Positions 29,544 to 38,580 of a stretch of DNA of 40,528 nucleotides are shown one piece after another. The position numbers and the translations under genes were made by a program. The notes beneath the pieces are model-generated. The model saw nothing but the letters and a program-made list of their open reading frames with translations, was not told the origin of the DNA and did no database searches. Origin of the DNA: Erythrobacter sp. GTDB taxonomy: Bacteria; Pseudomonadota; Alphaproteobacteria; Sphingomonadales; Sphingomonadaceae. The DNA lies in contig JAPYPR010000018.1 in the NCBI GenBank assembly GCA_029937545.1, positions 1 to 40,528 of the forward strand. The letters are read 5' to 3'. How positions within the stretch are numbered: the stretch's first letter is position 1; every line of letters begins with the position of its first letter.

Positions 29544-29867
29544 ATGACTGCACTCTCGATGAAGAAGGAGCTGCCGATCAACGGCATCCTCCTTGGCCTC
29601 GCCGTACTGGTGCTGGCCATGATCCTCGGCGCCGGCGCCGCGTATGCCGGTGCCGACACCACCTTCGACACCGCCCTGACGAAGTTCACCGACTTCCTCG
29701 AGGGCTCCGGCGGCAAGATCATCACCGTGATGAGCCTGGCCGGCGGCATCGTCGCGCTCGCTTCGGGCCGTTTCAGCCTGGGCCAGGTCGCCGTTCCGGT
29801 GGCCGTCGGCGTCGGCGCCGGCACCGGTGTTCCGATCGTCACCTCGACCGTCACCGCGACGATCTGA
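29544..29867 (+). CDS. traA: TraA-type conjugative pilin
   Basis: 107 residues. A long leader peptide (MTALSMKKELPINGILLGLA, cleavage after AYA at 35) leaves a mature subunit of ~72 residues, close to F pilin. The mature part has two hydrophobic segments (KIITVMSLAGGIVALASG and VAVPVAVGVGAGTGVPIV) joined by a short polar loop (RFSLGQ), as in TraA/VirB2 pilins. Pilin subunits are inserted in the inner membrane and assembled into the mating pilus. GGGGAA lies upstream of the ATG. Position ahead of traL-traE-traK confirms the call. Confidence 0.85.
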   Translation: MTALSMKKELPINGILLGLAVLVLAMILGAGAAYAGADTTFDTALTKFTDFLEGSGGKIITVMSLAGGIVALASGRFSLGQVAVPVAVGVGAGTGVPIVTSTVTATI

Positions 29868-29900
29868 GACGCAGGCGCAATCTGGAAGGCGGCTTAGCCA

Positions 29901-30185
29901 ATGGACCGGTACACCATCCACTCGCATCTCGATGATCCGGAGCTGATCGGCTTCTGGACGCTGGATGAATTCCTGGCGATGGCGATCCCATTCGTCTGGG
30001 GCATCCTCAGCCAGCACATCATGATCGGGTTGATGGTGTCCGTTCTTGGCTGGTGGGGGTTTCGCAAGCTCAAAGCCGGCAAGGCCACGTCGTGGGTTCT
30101 CCACATGGCCTACTGGTACCTGCCAGCAAGCTTCACCGGGCTAAAGGCAACGCCGCCTTCCCACCTTCGACTGATGGTGGGCTGA
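29901..30185 (+). CDS. traL: TraL conjugation protein
   Basis: 94 residues. The N-terminus (DDPELIGFWTLDEFLAMAIP) followed by two hydrophobic segments (FVWGILSQHIMIGLMVSVLG and nearby) is characteristic of TraL of F-type systems, an inner-membrane VirB3 homologue required for pilus assembly. Length agrees with TraL (~90-100). GGAAGGCGG precedes the ATG; the stop is one base before traE. Confidence 0.88.
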   Translation: MDRYTIHSHLDDPELIGFWTLDEFLAMAIPFVWGILSQHIMIGLMVSVLGWWGFRKLKAGKATSWVLHMAYWYLPASFTGLKATPPSHLRLMVG

Positions 30186-30186
30186 T

Positions 30187-30765
30187 ATGGACTATTCGAT
30201 CGGACTTGCGCAAAACCAGCGCGTCCTCAAGCAGCGCAACGCGCTCGGCATCACGGCCATCGTCCTCGCGGGCCTCGTCGTGATCCTCTTCATGGTCGGC
30301 GCGACCCGCGATCGCGAGGTGGTCCTCCAGCCCATCCTGCGCAGCCCGCTGACGATCTCGTCGACAGGCGTGAGCCCCGAATATCTGGAAATGGTGACCC
30401 GTGACACGGCGCTTATCGCGCTGAACCGGTCACCCGAGAATCTCAATTACTGGATGGAATCGCTGCTCAAGATCGCAGCGCCCGAATCCCACGGAGCGCT
30501 GAAGCGCGACCTCATGAAGGTCGTGCAGGAACAGGGCGGTTCGAGCATCAGCCAGTATTACACGATCAGCAGCATGAAGGTGGACCCCGAGCGCCTGACC
30601 TCGGAGGTTTCCGGCACGCTGCACACCGTCGTCGGCTCGAAAGCCGTCACCGCCGAAATCAAGCGCTTCCGCTTCATCTGGAAATATTCCGGCCTGTCTT
30701 TGCAGCTGCAGGGCTTTGGGATGGTGAAGCCTGCCGAGCGCAACGCGCTGGGGAGTGAAGAATGA
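30187..30765 (+). CDS. traE: TraE conjugation protein
   Basis: 192 residues with one N-terminal membrane helix (ITAIVLAGLVVILFMVG, ~22-38) and a large periplasmic domain, as in TraE, the VirB5/VirB8-like component of F-type systems. Landmarks include SPEYLEMVTRDTALIALNRS and QYYTISSMKVDPERLTSEVS. The length matches F TraE (188). Ends in an ATGA overlap with traK. Confidence 0.9.
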   Translation: MDYSIGLAQNQRVLKQRNALGITAIVLAGLVVILFMVGATRDREVVLQPILRSPLTISSTGVSPEYLEMVTRDTALIALNRSPENLNYWMESLLKIAAPESHGALKRDLMKVVQEQGGSSISQYYTISSMKVDPERLTSEVSGTLHTVVGSKAVTAEIKRFRFIWKYSGLSLQLQGFGMVKPAERNALGSEE

Positions 30766-31586
30766 TGACCGCGATCGCCTTCGGGTGCCTTGGCACGGGC
30801 ACCGTCTTCGCCTCGAGGCACCTGTGCATCGCCTCGCGCGGGATCGGCGCAACGCTGATCGCGGTCGGCCTGTTCGCCCTGGCCACTCCGGCTTATGCCG
30901 ACGAGACGCTGCTCGCCAAGGACAACAGCGAGGTCGCTTGCACGATCTCCAAAAGCGGTCTGACGCGGGTCAGCCTCAAGGATGACCGGTTCGCCTCGGT
31001 ATCGAAACTGACGACAGGGGTGGAGACCGAAGACTTCTCGGTCGTCAACGAGCCGACCCGTGGCGATATCTACATCTCGGTCCCTGAAGGCTACAACAAC
31101 GCCGGGGTTTCGTTCTTCGGTACGACGGCCAAGGGCTACGTTTACAAGTTCGCGTGCCGCCTGAGCGGCGAGGGTGCCCAACAGGTCTTCGTCGAGAACC
31201 GCGAAATCCTCGGCGAGCAGCCGACCGAGCTGGCGCGCGCGGCGAGTCCCCGCGACACCTCGGCCGCGCTCGTTCAGGCGATGTATCAAAGCCAGTCGCT
31301 CGACGGGTTCGAGATCCGTCAGCCGTCGATGAACGCGGTGATGGTCGGCGACCTCAAGGTCCAGATGATCACCGAATATCGCGGTCTCAATCTGGCCGGA
31401 CGGGCGCTCCGGATCGAGAACACCGGCAAGAAGCCGGTCAAGCTCGACGAACAGGTGCTGGCACCGACCAATGCCATCGCCGTCAGCGTCGCCGAGTCCG
31501 ACCTCGCCGCAGGCGCGGTCACGACCGCGTACATCGTCACCCCAACAGGACAGATCGCCGCCAGCACGACGGAAGGACGGCCATGA
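30762..31586 (+). CDS. traK: TraK secretin-like protein
   Basis: 274 residues. After a basic N-region a hydrophobic stretch (LIAVGLFALATPAYA) ends in a signal-peptidase site near residue 46 (AYA-DETLL). The mature part contains EVACTISKSGLTRVSLKDDR and, near the end, the GLNLAGRALRIENTGKKPVK segment typical of TraK, the VirB9-like periplasmic/outer-membrane ring component that binds TraV and TraB. ATG at 30762 overlaps the traE stop; an alternative ATG follows directly. Ends in an ATGA overlap with traB. Confidence 0.88.
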   Translation: MMTAIAFGCLGTGTVFASRHLCIASRGIGATLIAVGLFALATPAYADETLLAKDNSEVACTISKSGLTRVSLKDDRFASVSKLTTGVETEDFSVVNEPTRGDIYISVPEGYNNAGVSFFGTTAKGYVYKFACRLSGEGAQQVFVENREILGEQPTELARAASPRDTSAALVQAMYQSQSLDGFEIRQPSMNAVMVGDLKVQMITEYRGLNLAGRALRIENTGKKPVKLDEQVLAPTNAIAVSVAESDLAAGAVTTAYIVTPTGQIAASTTEGRP

Positions 31587-32911
31587 ACCTCTCCAATCCC
31601 TTCAAGCGCAAGCCCAAGCAGCTCGATGGCGACGATACCGTCGATGTCGAGGATTTCGGAACGAACGACGAGGTCCGCAAGAAGCAGATGATGCTCATGG
31701 GCGGCGTCGGTGCGGTCGCCCTGGTTCTCGGGTCGATGTATATCTTCGACGACGGCGAGGATGACCCGGCGAAGGTCGACGAGAACGGTCAGGAGATCCA
31801 GATCGCGACCGACGACATGGTCAATCGGAACATGTCGCAGCGCGAATGGCAGGCCGCGTCGGAAGCCCAGATGCAGGGCATGCAGAACCAGCTGAAGTCG
31901 GTCGACGGGCAGGCCCGTCAGATGGATGCGTTGCAATCGCAGATCGCCGCGCTGCAAGCCGAGAACCAAGGCATGGCGTCCGACGGCCAGCGGGTCATGG
32001 GGGCCTACGAGCAGGAGAACGCCCAGCTTCGCCAACAGCTCGCGCAGCGCCAATCCGCGCCTCCGCCCGCCGCGATGCCCTACTACGGCGTTCCGCCTCA
32101 GGCGCGTGGCGCGGCGGCTCCGCCGCAGGCGCAAAGCGCAGCCGGGGCGGCCGCCGCCGCCGCAGTGTCCGCCTACAGCCCGCGCAACATCAAGATGGTG
32201 TCCTTCGAGACGGGGTCCGGCGGGAATGCGACGCGGATTTCGGGCGGGAGCACCAGCTACACCGACAGCCCGAACTATCTTCCGCCGAACTCCATCGCCA
32301 AGGCGCGCGTCATCGTCGGGGTCGACGCCTCGGCGGGCGTCAATTCCCAGACGGACCCGCTGCCGGTCGTCCTGCGCATCACCGGTCCTGCGCGATCGGT
32401 CTATCGGGACGGCAAGCTCCTGACGACGCGTATCGAAGGATGCTTGGTCAACGGTGCGGCGCGCGGCGATCTCTCCAGCGAGAAGGTCTATGTGAAGCTG
32501 CAGCGGATGACCTGTCCGCAGGCGAACGGTCGGTTCGCGGTGTCGGACGTCAAGGGCTTCATCAGCTTCGCCGGCAAGACGGGTGTGCGGGGCAGGGTGG
32601 TGAGCCGGGAAGGTTCGCTCGCTATGCAGGCCTTCTTCGCAGGTCTGGTCGGTGGTGCCGGTCGAGCTCTGAATGAGTCTCTGAATATGCCGCTTCAGAC
32701 CATCGGGCTCGGTGGCAATGGAAACGTCGATCGCGATCCGAGCATCGGGAACGTCGGCCTGCGCGCACTTGGCGGCGGCGCGGACGAAAGCGGCAAGACC
32801 GTGTCGAAGTACCTGATCGAGCGCGCCGAGCAGTATCAGCCGATCATCGAAATGCCGACCGGCATCGATGTCGAGATCGTCTTCCTCGACGGCGTCTTCA
32901 TCCAGAACTGA
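31583..32911 (+). CDS. traB: TraB conjugation core protein
   Basis: 442 residues. Short cytoplasmic N-terminus, one membrane helix (MMLMGGVGAVALVLGSMYIF, 36-55), a coiled coil at ~75-165 (EAQMQGMQNQLKSVDGQARQ onward), a Pro/Gln/Ala linker (~165-200) and a C-terminal VirB10-like beta barrel domain (NYLPPNSIAKARVIVGVDAS, GFISFAGKTGVRGRVVSREG). TraB spans the envelope and connects inner and outer membrane parts. A longer open frame upstream overlaps traK and is shadow; the ATG at 31583 forms ATGA with the traK stop. Confidence 0.92.
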   Translation: MNLSNPFKRKPKQLDGDDTVDVEDFGTNDEVRKKQMMLMGGVGAVALVLGSMYIFDDGEDDPAKVDENGQEIQIATDDMVNRNMSQREWQAASEAQMQGMQNQLKSVDGQARQMDALQSQIAALQAENQGMASDGQRVMGAYEQENAQLRQQLAQRQSAPPPAAMPYYGVPPQARGAAAPPQAQSAAGAAAAAAVSAYSPRNIKMVSFETGSGGNATRISGGSTSYTDSPNYLPPNSIAKARVIVGVDASAGVNSQTDPLPVVLRITGPARSVYRDGKLLTTRIEGCLVNGAARGDLSSEKVYVKLQRMTCPQANGRFAVSDVKGFISFAGKTGVRGRVVSREGSLAMQAFFAGLVGGAGRALNESLNMPLQTIGLGGNGNVDRDPSIGNVGLRALGGGADESGKTVSKYLIERAEQYQPIIEMPTGIDVEIVFLDGVFIQN

Positions 32912-32925
32912 AAGGGCCGAAACCC

Positions 32926-33735
32926 ATGCTCAATTCAACCCAGGCCGGTCTCGCTGCCCTCTCGATGATGGTCGGCGTTACGGCTACCACATCGGCCCCC
33001 GACGTCGCCGAGCTGCTGAAGGCCCGGCTTCCCAAGACGCAGGTAACCGCGGTCGATTGCAAGAAGATCGGCTCGCTCTGCGAGGTCGTCGCCGGCGACA
33101 ACCTGTTCTACGTCGACCCCTCCGCACGGTATCTGGTCATCGGCCGCGTGTACGACATGCAGACGCGCCAGGATCTAACCGCGGCCCGCCTGCTCGACCT
33201 GAACCCCGACATGCTCGTTGGTGGCGCCGCCAAGGCGGCAGCGGGCGGTGCCAGCGGCGACGCGGCCAGTCTGGCTGCGGGCGGGGCGCGCCGTGAAGTC
33301 CAGGCGGCGCCGGCGCAGAAGGTCGATCTGTCGAAGCTGTCGGACAAGGGCGCGATCGTGTGGAAGCGCGGCGGTCCGACGCTGACGGTCTTCTCGGACT
33401 TTCATTGCGGCTATTGCCGCGCCCTTTCGCAGCAGCTCGAGGGCATGAACGTCACCGTCGTCGAGCGTCCGATATCGGTCCTCGGCACGCGCGACGTGGC
33501 CGATCGCGTCCTGTGCGCCAAGGATCAGCCGCGCGCGGTTCGGGCGGCATACGCGCAGGAGCCGGTGCAGGGCAGCGGCCAGTGCGACACGACGGGCCTC
33601 GATGAGAACGAGGCCTTCGCGAAGAAGCATGGTTTCACGGGCACGCCCGTCCTCGTCCGCGCCGACGGCGCTGTCCTCGAGGGCTACCGACCGCGCGCGG
33701 CCCTGATTGCCTGGCTCAAGGGAGACGCATCATGA
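32926..33735 (+). CDS. DsbC-like thiol-disulfide protein
   Basis: 269 residues. C-terminal thioredoxin fold with CGYC active site (161-164, in FSDFHCGYCRALSQ) and the cis-proline loop TGTPVLV (P241). The N-terminal part (DVAELLKARLPKTQVTAVDC) corresponds to the dimerisation domain of DsbC/DsbG, followed by an Ala/Gly-rich linker. The N-terminus (AGLAALSMMVGVTA) looks like a signal peptide. In F-type operons such proteins fold the Cys-rich TraU and TraN. AAGGG precedes the ATG; 4-bp overlap with traV. Confidence 0.92.
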   Translation: MLNSTQAGLAALSMMVGVTATTSAPDVAELLKARLPKTQVTAVDCKKIGSLCEVVAGDNLFYVDPSARYLVIGRVYDMQTRQDLTAARLLDLNPDMLVGGAAKAAAGGASGDAASLAAGGARREVQAAPAQKVDLSKLSDKGAIVWKRGGPTLTVFSDFHCGYCRALSQQLEGMNVTVVERPISVLGTRDVADRVLCAKDQPRAVRAAYAQEPVQGSGQCDTTGLDENEAFAKKHGFTGTPVLVRADGAVLEGYRPRAALIAWLKGDAS

Positions 33736-34487
33736 AGCGCAGCGTTCGTCCGTCCGTAATCCGCCTTCCCGCCTGCCCGGTCAGCGAGTGGCGTCGTCGT
33801 CCAAGCGCGCAGGCTGTCGTCGGCCTTTGCGGCGCGATCGCCGCGCTGGCGGGCTGCACGACGCTGGGGACCAACATCAACGGCAGCTTCGCGTGCGGAG
33901 CGGTCGGACAGGGGACATGCGCTCCGGCCACGGTGATCGACGATCGGGCCCTCGCCGAGATCACCGGCGATGCCAGCTACATCCCCGCTGGCCCTTTTCG
34001 CCCGGCCCCCGAGGGCCGTCCCGCGGTCGTCGCCGCGAACGCCTCTCAGCAAGTCGCGACCGCCGGCTCGCCGGTGCCCGTCGGCCAGAAGGTGCTGCGG
34101 ATCGTGTTTCCCGGCCACGTCGATGGCGGTGGGCGCTACCACGAAACCAGCGTGGTGCGCGCAGTCGTCGACAATGGATCGTGGATGCAGGCGAGCGCGA
34201 CGCACGGCGTTCCTCTCGCCAGCACGGTCAACCTGACGGTCAGCCCCGACGTCCTCGCGCAGCTCGACCAGGCGGCGTTGGACGACGCACCCAAGCAGGT
34301 GAGCGCGCTCGATCCAAACATGCCGAGCCCTGCTGCTGTTGCGGCGGCGCGGGCGCGCGGCGCGGCCAAGGGCGGACGCCCGTCCGTTGGCGCCGGCCCT
34401 GCCCCCGTTGCGGCAACCGAACCGAAGGTCGCTCAGGTCGGAGTGGTCAACCGGCCCGCGGCCTTCAATCCCAAAGTGGAGGATTGA
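33732..34487 (+). CDS. traV: TraV lipoprotein
   Basis: 251 residues with a lipobox LAGC (39-42, lipidation at C42) after an unusually long Arg-rich N-region, followed by the TraV signature GSFACGAVGQGTC (52-63) with its two conserved cysteines C55 and C63. TraV is the VirB7-like outer-membrane lipoprotein that anchors the TraK-TraB ring. The C-terminal part is Ala/Pro-rich. An internal in-frame start closer to the signal sequence is possible, but none has a clear ribosome site. Confidence 0.88.
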   Translation: MKRSVRPSVIRLPACPVSEWRRRPSAQAVVGLCGAIAALAGCTTLGTNINGSFACGAVGQGTCAPATVIDDRALAEITGDASYIPAGPFRPAPEGRPAVVAANASQQVATAGSPVPVGQKVLRIVFPGHVDGGGRYHETSVVRAVVDNGSWMQASATHGVPLASTVNLTVSPDVLAQLDQAALDDAPKQVSALDPNMPSPAAVAAARARGAAKGGRPSVGAGPAPVAATEPKVAQVGVVNRPAAFNPKVED

Positions 34488-34490
34488 CGC

Positions 34491-37043
34491 ATGGCCTCCA
34501 AACGAGGGTTCATCGCCCGCCTGCTCGGTGATGATCGCGCGCCGGACGAAGGAACGCCAGGCCACGGCGCGCCGATGCTTGCGCAGTGGCTGCCGTACCG
34601 CAGTTTCGACCGCAAGACCGAGATATTCTACCAGACCAACTCGATCGGCTTCACGCTCGAGGTCGCACCGCTGGTCGGAGCCGATGAGCGCACCGGCGAG
34701 ATCCTCGCGCAGTTCTTGTCCGAGGGATTGCCGCCCGCATCGCGCGTCCAGATCCTCGCGTTTCAGAGCCCGCGCGTCGGGCAGACAATCGCCCGCTACG
34801 CGCTTCCGCGCTTCGCCGCCGGCGGCGTTCACCGCAAGATCGCCGAGCATCGCTCCAAGTTTCTCGCAGAAGCGGCGTGGACTTCGCTCTCTGCTGACGG
34901 ACCCTTTCACGTCCGGCAACACCGCGTGATCCTCTCGGTGTCGTTCAAGCTCGGCAAGGGCACGCTCGATGAGCTGATCACGGTCCGCGAAAGCATCACC
35001 TCGCTGCTGCAATCGATCGATATCTCGGTCGTGCGGTTCTCGCCAATCGAACTTATGGCGCTGATCGACGATCTCACCGCTCCCGCATTCGACGTGTCCG
35101 ATCATCAGGTGGAGTATTCCGAGCTCGATCCGATAGCTGATCAGTGTGTTCGTCGGGACGTCCAAACGGTCGTTGGCCCTGACCGCATTCTCGTGTCGGT
35201 CGAACCCTTGCGCGCAGTCACAACGCTTGCCGGCGATACCGAGTATGAGGAGATCCGCCCCGATACGTTCGACTATCGCTTTTTCTCGGTCCGCAACTTC
35301 CCGAAGCGGTGGGCGCCTTGGGATTCGCAGAAGCTGATCGGCGACATGTTCTCGGACAAGCTCCGTCCGGGCTGCCCGACCGTGACGAGCCTGTGCCTCC
35401 GGTATCAGGACGAGGATGCCGCGTCGTCGAAGGCGGGCTACAAATTCATGCGGACCTCAAGCCTTGCCGACAGCAAGTCGGCCCGGTTGCTTCCCCAGCT
35501 CAAGGACCAGAGCCGGGAATGGGAGGAAGTGACTCAGCAGCTGCGTCTCGGTCGCAAGGTGGTCCAGGCCTATTACACGGTCGGCATCATGAGCCCGAAA
35601 GGGCGCGGCGACGCAAACGAGCGCACGATCAAGTCGATGTATAAGGCGGCGGGTTGGGATCTCCTCGACGAGCGCTTTCTCCAGATGATGTCATTCATGA
35701 GCATTCTGCCCATGACCCTTGCCAACGATCTGGATGATGACCTGAAGCGGATGAAGCGCTTTCGCACCATGCTCACCACCACGGCGGCGAACATCGCGCC
35801 GTTGCAGGGCGAGTTCCTGGGCGGCAACATGCCGCATCTGATGTTCATCGGCCGCCGCGGTCAGCCGTTCTTCTGGTCGCCGTTCGAGAACAAGGCGGGC
35901 AACCACAACGTCGCGGTGTTCGGCAAGTCGGGCTCGGGCAAGTCGGTCGCGCTGCAGGAGCTGTGCGCGGCCCTCGCCGGCATCGGCGCTCGCGTCATCG
36001 TCATCGACGACGGACGTTCGTTCGAACACATGGGCAAGATGCTCGGCGGCAATTTCGTCGAGTTTCGCCTGCGCGACGGCTTCAGCCTCAATCCCTTCTC
36101 GATGATCGACGTCTCGATGATCGCCGAGGACGAGGATTATCTCGTCGATGCACTGGCGATGCTCAAGTCGATCATCGGCCAGATGGGTCGCCACATCGAT
36201 CGCCTGAACGACACCGAGCGGGGCCTGATCGACAATGCCGTGAACAGGGAATGGGAACAGCACGGTCGGAACGGATCGATCGACGGCGTGATCGCCATTC
36301 TAAACGAGATCGGGACGCCCCAGGCCGAGGATCTCGCCACGGCCATGTTCCCGTTCTCGTCGCGCGGGACATACGGCCGCTTCTTCATCGGCGAGGCAAC
36401 GGTCGACATGTCGGCCGCCATGACGGTCTTCGAGCTATCGGACCTGTCGAGCCGCGAGGAGCTGCGATCGGTGGTGCTGACCGCGATCATGTTCCTCTCG
36501 TCGCAGACGATGCGGCGGATCGATCGCCAGATTCCGAAGGCTTTGCTGATCGACGAAGCGTGGCAAATGCTCCGCGGCGGCTCGATGGCCGATTTCGTCG
36601 AGACCTACAGTCGTACCTGCCGGAAGTACGGCGCATCGCTCATCACCGCCACACAGTCGCTGAACGACTATTACAAGTCGGAAGGCTCGCTCGCCGCGCT
36701 CGAAAACTCCGACTGGTCGGTCATTCTGCAGCAGAAGGCTGAGACGATCTCGGACTTCCAGAAGCACGACCGGTTCGACATGGATCCCTATACCGAATCG
36801 TTGCTTCGCTCGCTGAAGCGCAACGGGGTCGAGTATTCCGACATCATGATCAAGGGGCCGGACACGCTCGCTGTCGGCCGCCTCGTCCTCGATCCCTTCT
36901 CGGCCACGCTGTATTCGTCGTCGCCGGTAACCTTCGGCCAGATCGAGCAGCTGATCGAAGACGGCTTCACCATGGACGAGGCGATCGAGAGGGTTGCCTT
37001 CCCCGAAGCGCAGCATGGCTACGCGCTGGAGGCGGCGGAATGA
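34491..37043 (+). CDS. traC: TraC conjugation ATPase
   Basis: 850 residues. Walker A FGKSGSGKSVALQE at ~477-490 and Walker B KALLIDEAWQML near 683-694 identify the VirB4/TraC ATPase, which sits at the inner-membrane face and powers pilus assembly and substrate entry. The N-terminal domain (MLAQWLPYRSFDRKTEIFYQ onwards) is typical of F-type TraC, and the length matches (F TraC 875). AGGA lies ahead of the ATG; the end overlaps the next gene as ATGA. Confidence 0.95.
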   Translation: MASKRGFIARLLGDDRAPDEGTPGHGAPMLAQWLPYRSFDRKTEIFYQTNSIGFTLEVAPLVGADERTGEILAQFLSEGLPPASRVQILAFQSPRVGQTIARYALPRFAAGGVHRKIAEHRSKFLAEAAWTSLSADGPFHVRQHRVILSVSFKLGKGTLDELITVRESITSLLQSIDISVVRFSPIELMALIDDLTAPAFDVSDHQVEYSELDPIADQCVRRDVQTVVGPDRILVSVEPLRAVTTLAGDTEYEEIRPDTFDYRFFSVRNFPKRWAPWDSQKLIGDMFSDKLRPGCPTVTSLCLRYQDEDAASSKAGYKFMRTSSLADSKSARLLPQLKDQSREWEEVTQQLRLGRKVVQAYYTVGIMSPKGRGDANERTIKSMYKAAGWDLLDERFLQMMSFMSILPMTLANDLDDDLKRMKRFRTMLTTTAANIAPLQGEFLGGNMPHLMFIGRRGQPFFWSPFENKAGNHNVAVFGKSGSGKSVALQELCAALAGIGARVIVIDDGRSFEHMGKMLGGNFVEFRLRDGFSLNPFSMIDVSMIAEDEDYLVDALAMLKSIIGQMGRHIDRLNDTERGLIDNAVNREWEQHGRNGSIDGVIAILNEIGTPQAEDLATAMFPFSSRGTYGRFFIGEATVDMSAAMTVFELSDLSSREELRSVVLTAIMFLSSQTMRRIDRQIPKALLIDEAWQMLRGGSMADFVETYSRTCRKYGASLITATQSLNDYYKSEGSLAALENSDWSVILQQKAETISDFQKHDRFDMDPYTESLLRSLKRNGVEYSDIMIKGPDTLAVGRLVLDPFSATLYSSSPVTFGQIEQLIEDGFTMDEAIERVAFPEAQHGYALEAAE

Positions 37044-37474
37044 ACGCCCCGGCCTTCGTCCTGTCCCGCACCGACAGAGCTGCGCCGGCGCCGAGGATCC
37101 TCCCAATGGATGAACCTCTGCCGTCGTCGCGCCCGGCCTCTCTACGCTCGCACGCGGCGCGTCGGTTATTCGCGGACGCCTGCTACGTCGCGCTGCGCTT
37201 CGCTGGGTGGCTCGCGGTGACGTCGCTGGCGGCGATGGGGATCTACGTCCTGTTCTTCCTCGCTCTGGGCAACATAAGCGCGGACGGGTTCTTCGCGCAG
37301 CTCGCCAATCTCGGGAACCGTTTCACGGCCGCCGACACGCTTCGCCGCGACTCCTTCCTCTCGATCGTCGGAACGGTTTCGACCGTCCTGTTCCTGATCG
37401 TTGCCACCGCGCGCTTCCGCTCGCTGCTGGCCATTTTCGTCACCCCAGCCCCGGCCCGAAAGGACAGGCCATGA
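37040..37474 (+). CDS. Small membrane protein in the tra operon
   Basis: 144 residues, not recognised. Two membrane helices are predicted, ~57-76 (AGWLAVTSLAAMGIYVLFFL) and ~108-126 (FLSIVGTVSTVLFLIVAT), between a basic N-terminal ~45 residues and a short basic tail. ATGA overlaps at both ends (with traC and trbI) show it belongs to the operon. In F the gene after traC is trbI preceded by other small ORFs; this could be a lineage-specific assembly factor. Confidence 0.8.
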   Translation: MNAPAFVLSRTDRAAPAPRILPMDEPLPSSRPASLRSHAARRLFADACYVALRFAGWLAVTSLAAMGIYVLFFLALGNISADGFFAQLANLGNRFTAADTLRRDSFLSIVGTVSTVLFLIVATARFRSLLAIFVTPAPARKDRP

Positions 37475-38019
37475 CCGACACGATGACCCTATCCCGCGAC
37501 ACCACGACGCCGATCGCGCCGCGTCAGCCCGAGCTCGACCTGCCCTCGACGCTCACCGCGCCTGTCCTTCCTTCCGCGCCAAAACCCCGTCGCGACAATG
37601 GTGCAAAGGGCCTGCCGCCGTCGGCGTTCGCGATCGCGGCGGCGGTCATTGTTGCCCTGCTCTGGGGTGCGTGGGTGACGAAGTCGATCATGGCGCCGCC
37701 CGAAGCGGTGCCGATGGCGAGCGTTCGGTTGCAGCAGCTCGTCGGTGAGTATGTGCAGGCCCAGGCGCGCAGCGCAGCGCCGCCGGAAGCCGTCACGCAG
37801 CAGACGCAGGCGTTCATGGCGGCGCTCGGCAGCGAGCTCAAGCGCCGCGGTGAGGACGGCACGACGGTCCTGGTGGGCGAGGCGGTCCTGTCGTCGAACG
37901 TGCCGGACATCACCGATCAGGTGCGCAAGAGCATCTACGCCAAGGTGCCGATGCCTGCGGCGGCCGCGATGCCGGCGCCCAGCCCGGCAGCTCCAGCCCC
38001 GATGGGCTTCGGTCAGTAA
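37471..38019 (+). CDS. trbI: TrbI-like conjugation protein
   Basis: 182 residues. Pro-rich cytoplasmic N-terminus, one membrane helix (SAFAIAAAVIVALLWGAWVT, 51-70) and a periplasmic region with VRLQQLVGEYVQAQARSA and VLSSNVPDITDQVRKSIY, which resembles type-F TrbI, a protein affecting pilus retraction in F. The Ala/Pro-rich end is probably unstructured. Position between traC and the TraF-type peptidase/traW supports the call; sequence alone would be weak. Confidence 0.75.
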   Translation: MTDTMTLSRDTTTPIAPRQPELDLPSTLTAPVLPSAPKPRRDNGAKGLPPSAFAIAAAVIVALLWGAWVTKSIMAPPEAVPMASVRLQQLVGEYVQAQARSAAPPEAVTQQTQAFMAALGSELKRRGEDGTTVLVGEAVLSSNVPDITDQVRKSIYAKVPMPAAAAMPAPSPAAPAPMGFGQ

Positions 38020-38040
38020 GCGGGCGAGGGGAGGGGCAAG

Positions 38041-38580
38041 ATGGCCACCGCCGCCGTTTCCGTCGCACCTGCGGGACGCCGGGAGAAGCGCATCCGTCAG
38101 TGGGGCGCGGTCGCCTTGGCGGCTGTCCTTATGGCCAGCTACAACAGCCTGACCGCGTGGCAGGAGAGCCATGCGTTCATGGTCAACGCGAGCGAGAGCC
38201 TGCCGAATTGGGCATTCTTCGTGAGCGAGAACAAAGTCCCGGCCAAAGGCGAATATGTGTTCTTCACGCCGCCGCAGGGTGAGCTGGTCCGCCGGCATTT
38301 CGGGCCTGATCAAGGCCCCTTCGGGAAGCAGGTGATCGGGATGCCTGGCGCGGTGGTCGAGCATCGGGGCGAATGGGTCTATGTCGACGGCAAGCGCGTG
38401 GCGCACATGAAGCCACGCTCGCGGTTCGGCGAGATCCTGCACCGCGGCCCGACCGGGGTAGTCCCCGAAGGGTGCTATTACGTCGGCACGCCACACCCCG
38501 ACGGGTTCGACAGCCGCTATGCCGAAATCGGCTTCGCCTGCCGCAAGGCTATCCTCGGCACTGGGTCACCCATCCTGTGA
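38041..38580 (+). CDS. traF: S26-family signal peptidase of the transfer system (TraF/TrhF type)
   Basis: 179 residues with an N-terminal membrane helix (WGAVALAAVLMASYNSLTAW) and an S26 peptidase domain: NASESLPNWAFF with the expected catalytic Ser at 53, and FGKQVIGMPG with the general-base Lys at 96. These enzymes mature pilin or other transfer proteins. The name follows RP4 TraF/R27 TrhF; it is not homologous to F TraF. GGGGAGGGG sits just before the ATG. Ends in a GTGA overlap with traW. Confidence 0.9.
   Translation: MATAAVSVAPAGRREKRIRQWGAVALAAVLMASYNSLTAWQESHAFMVNASESLPNWAFFVSENKVPAKGEYVFFTPPQGELVRRHFGPDQGPFGKQVIGMPGAVVEHRGEWVYVDGKRVAHMKPRSRFGEILHRGPTGVVPEGCYYVGTPHPDGFDSRYAEIGFACRKAILGTGSPIL

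Noticed and set aside
29215..29547. 110-codon frame ahead of traA
   Set aside because: Runs through promoters and palindromes, lacks a ribosome site, overlaps the traA start and its translation looks random.
33684..35165. Minus-strand open frame of 493 codons opposite traV/traC
   Set aside because: Antisense shadow of well-recognised traV and traC; composition is typical of GC-rich shadow frames.
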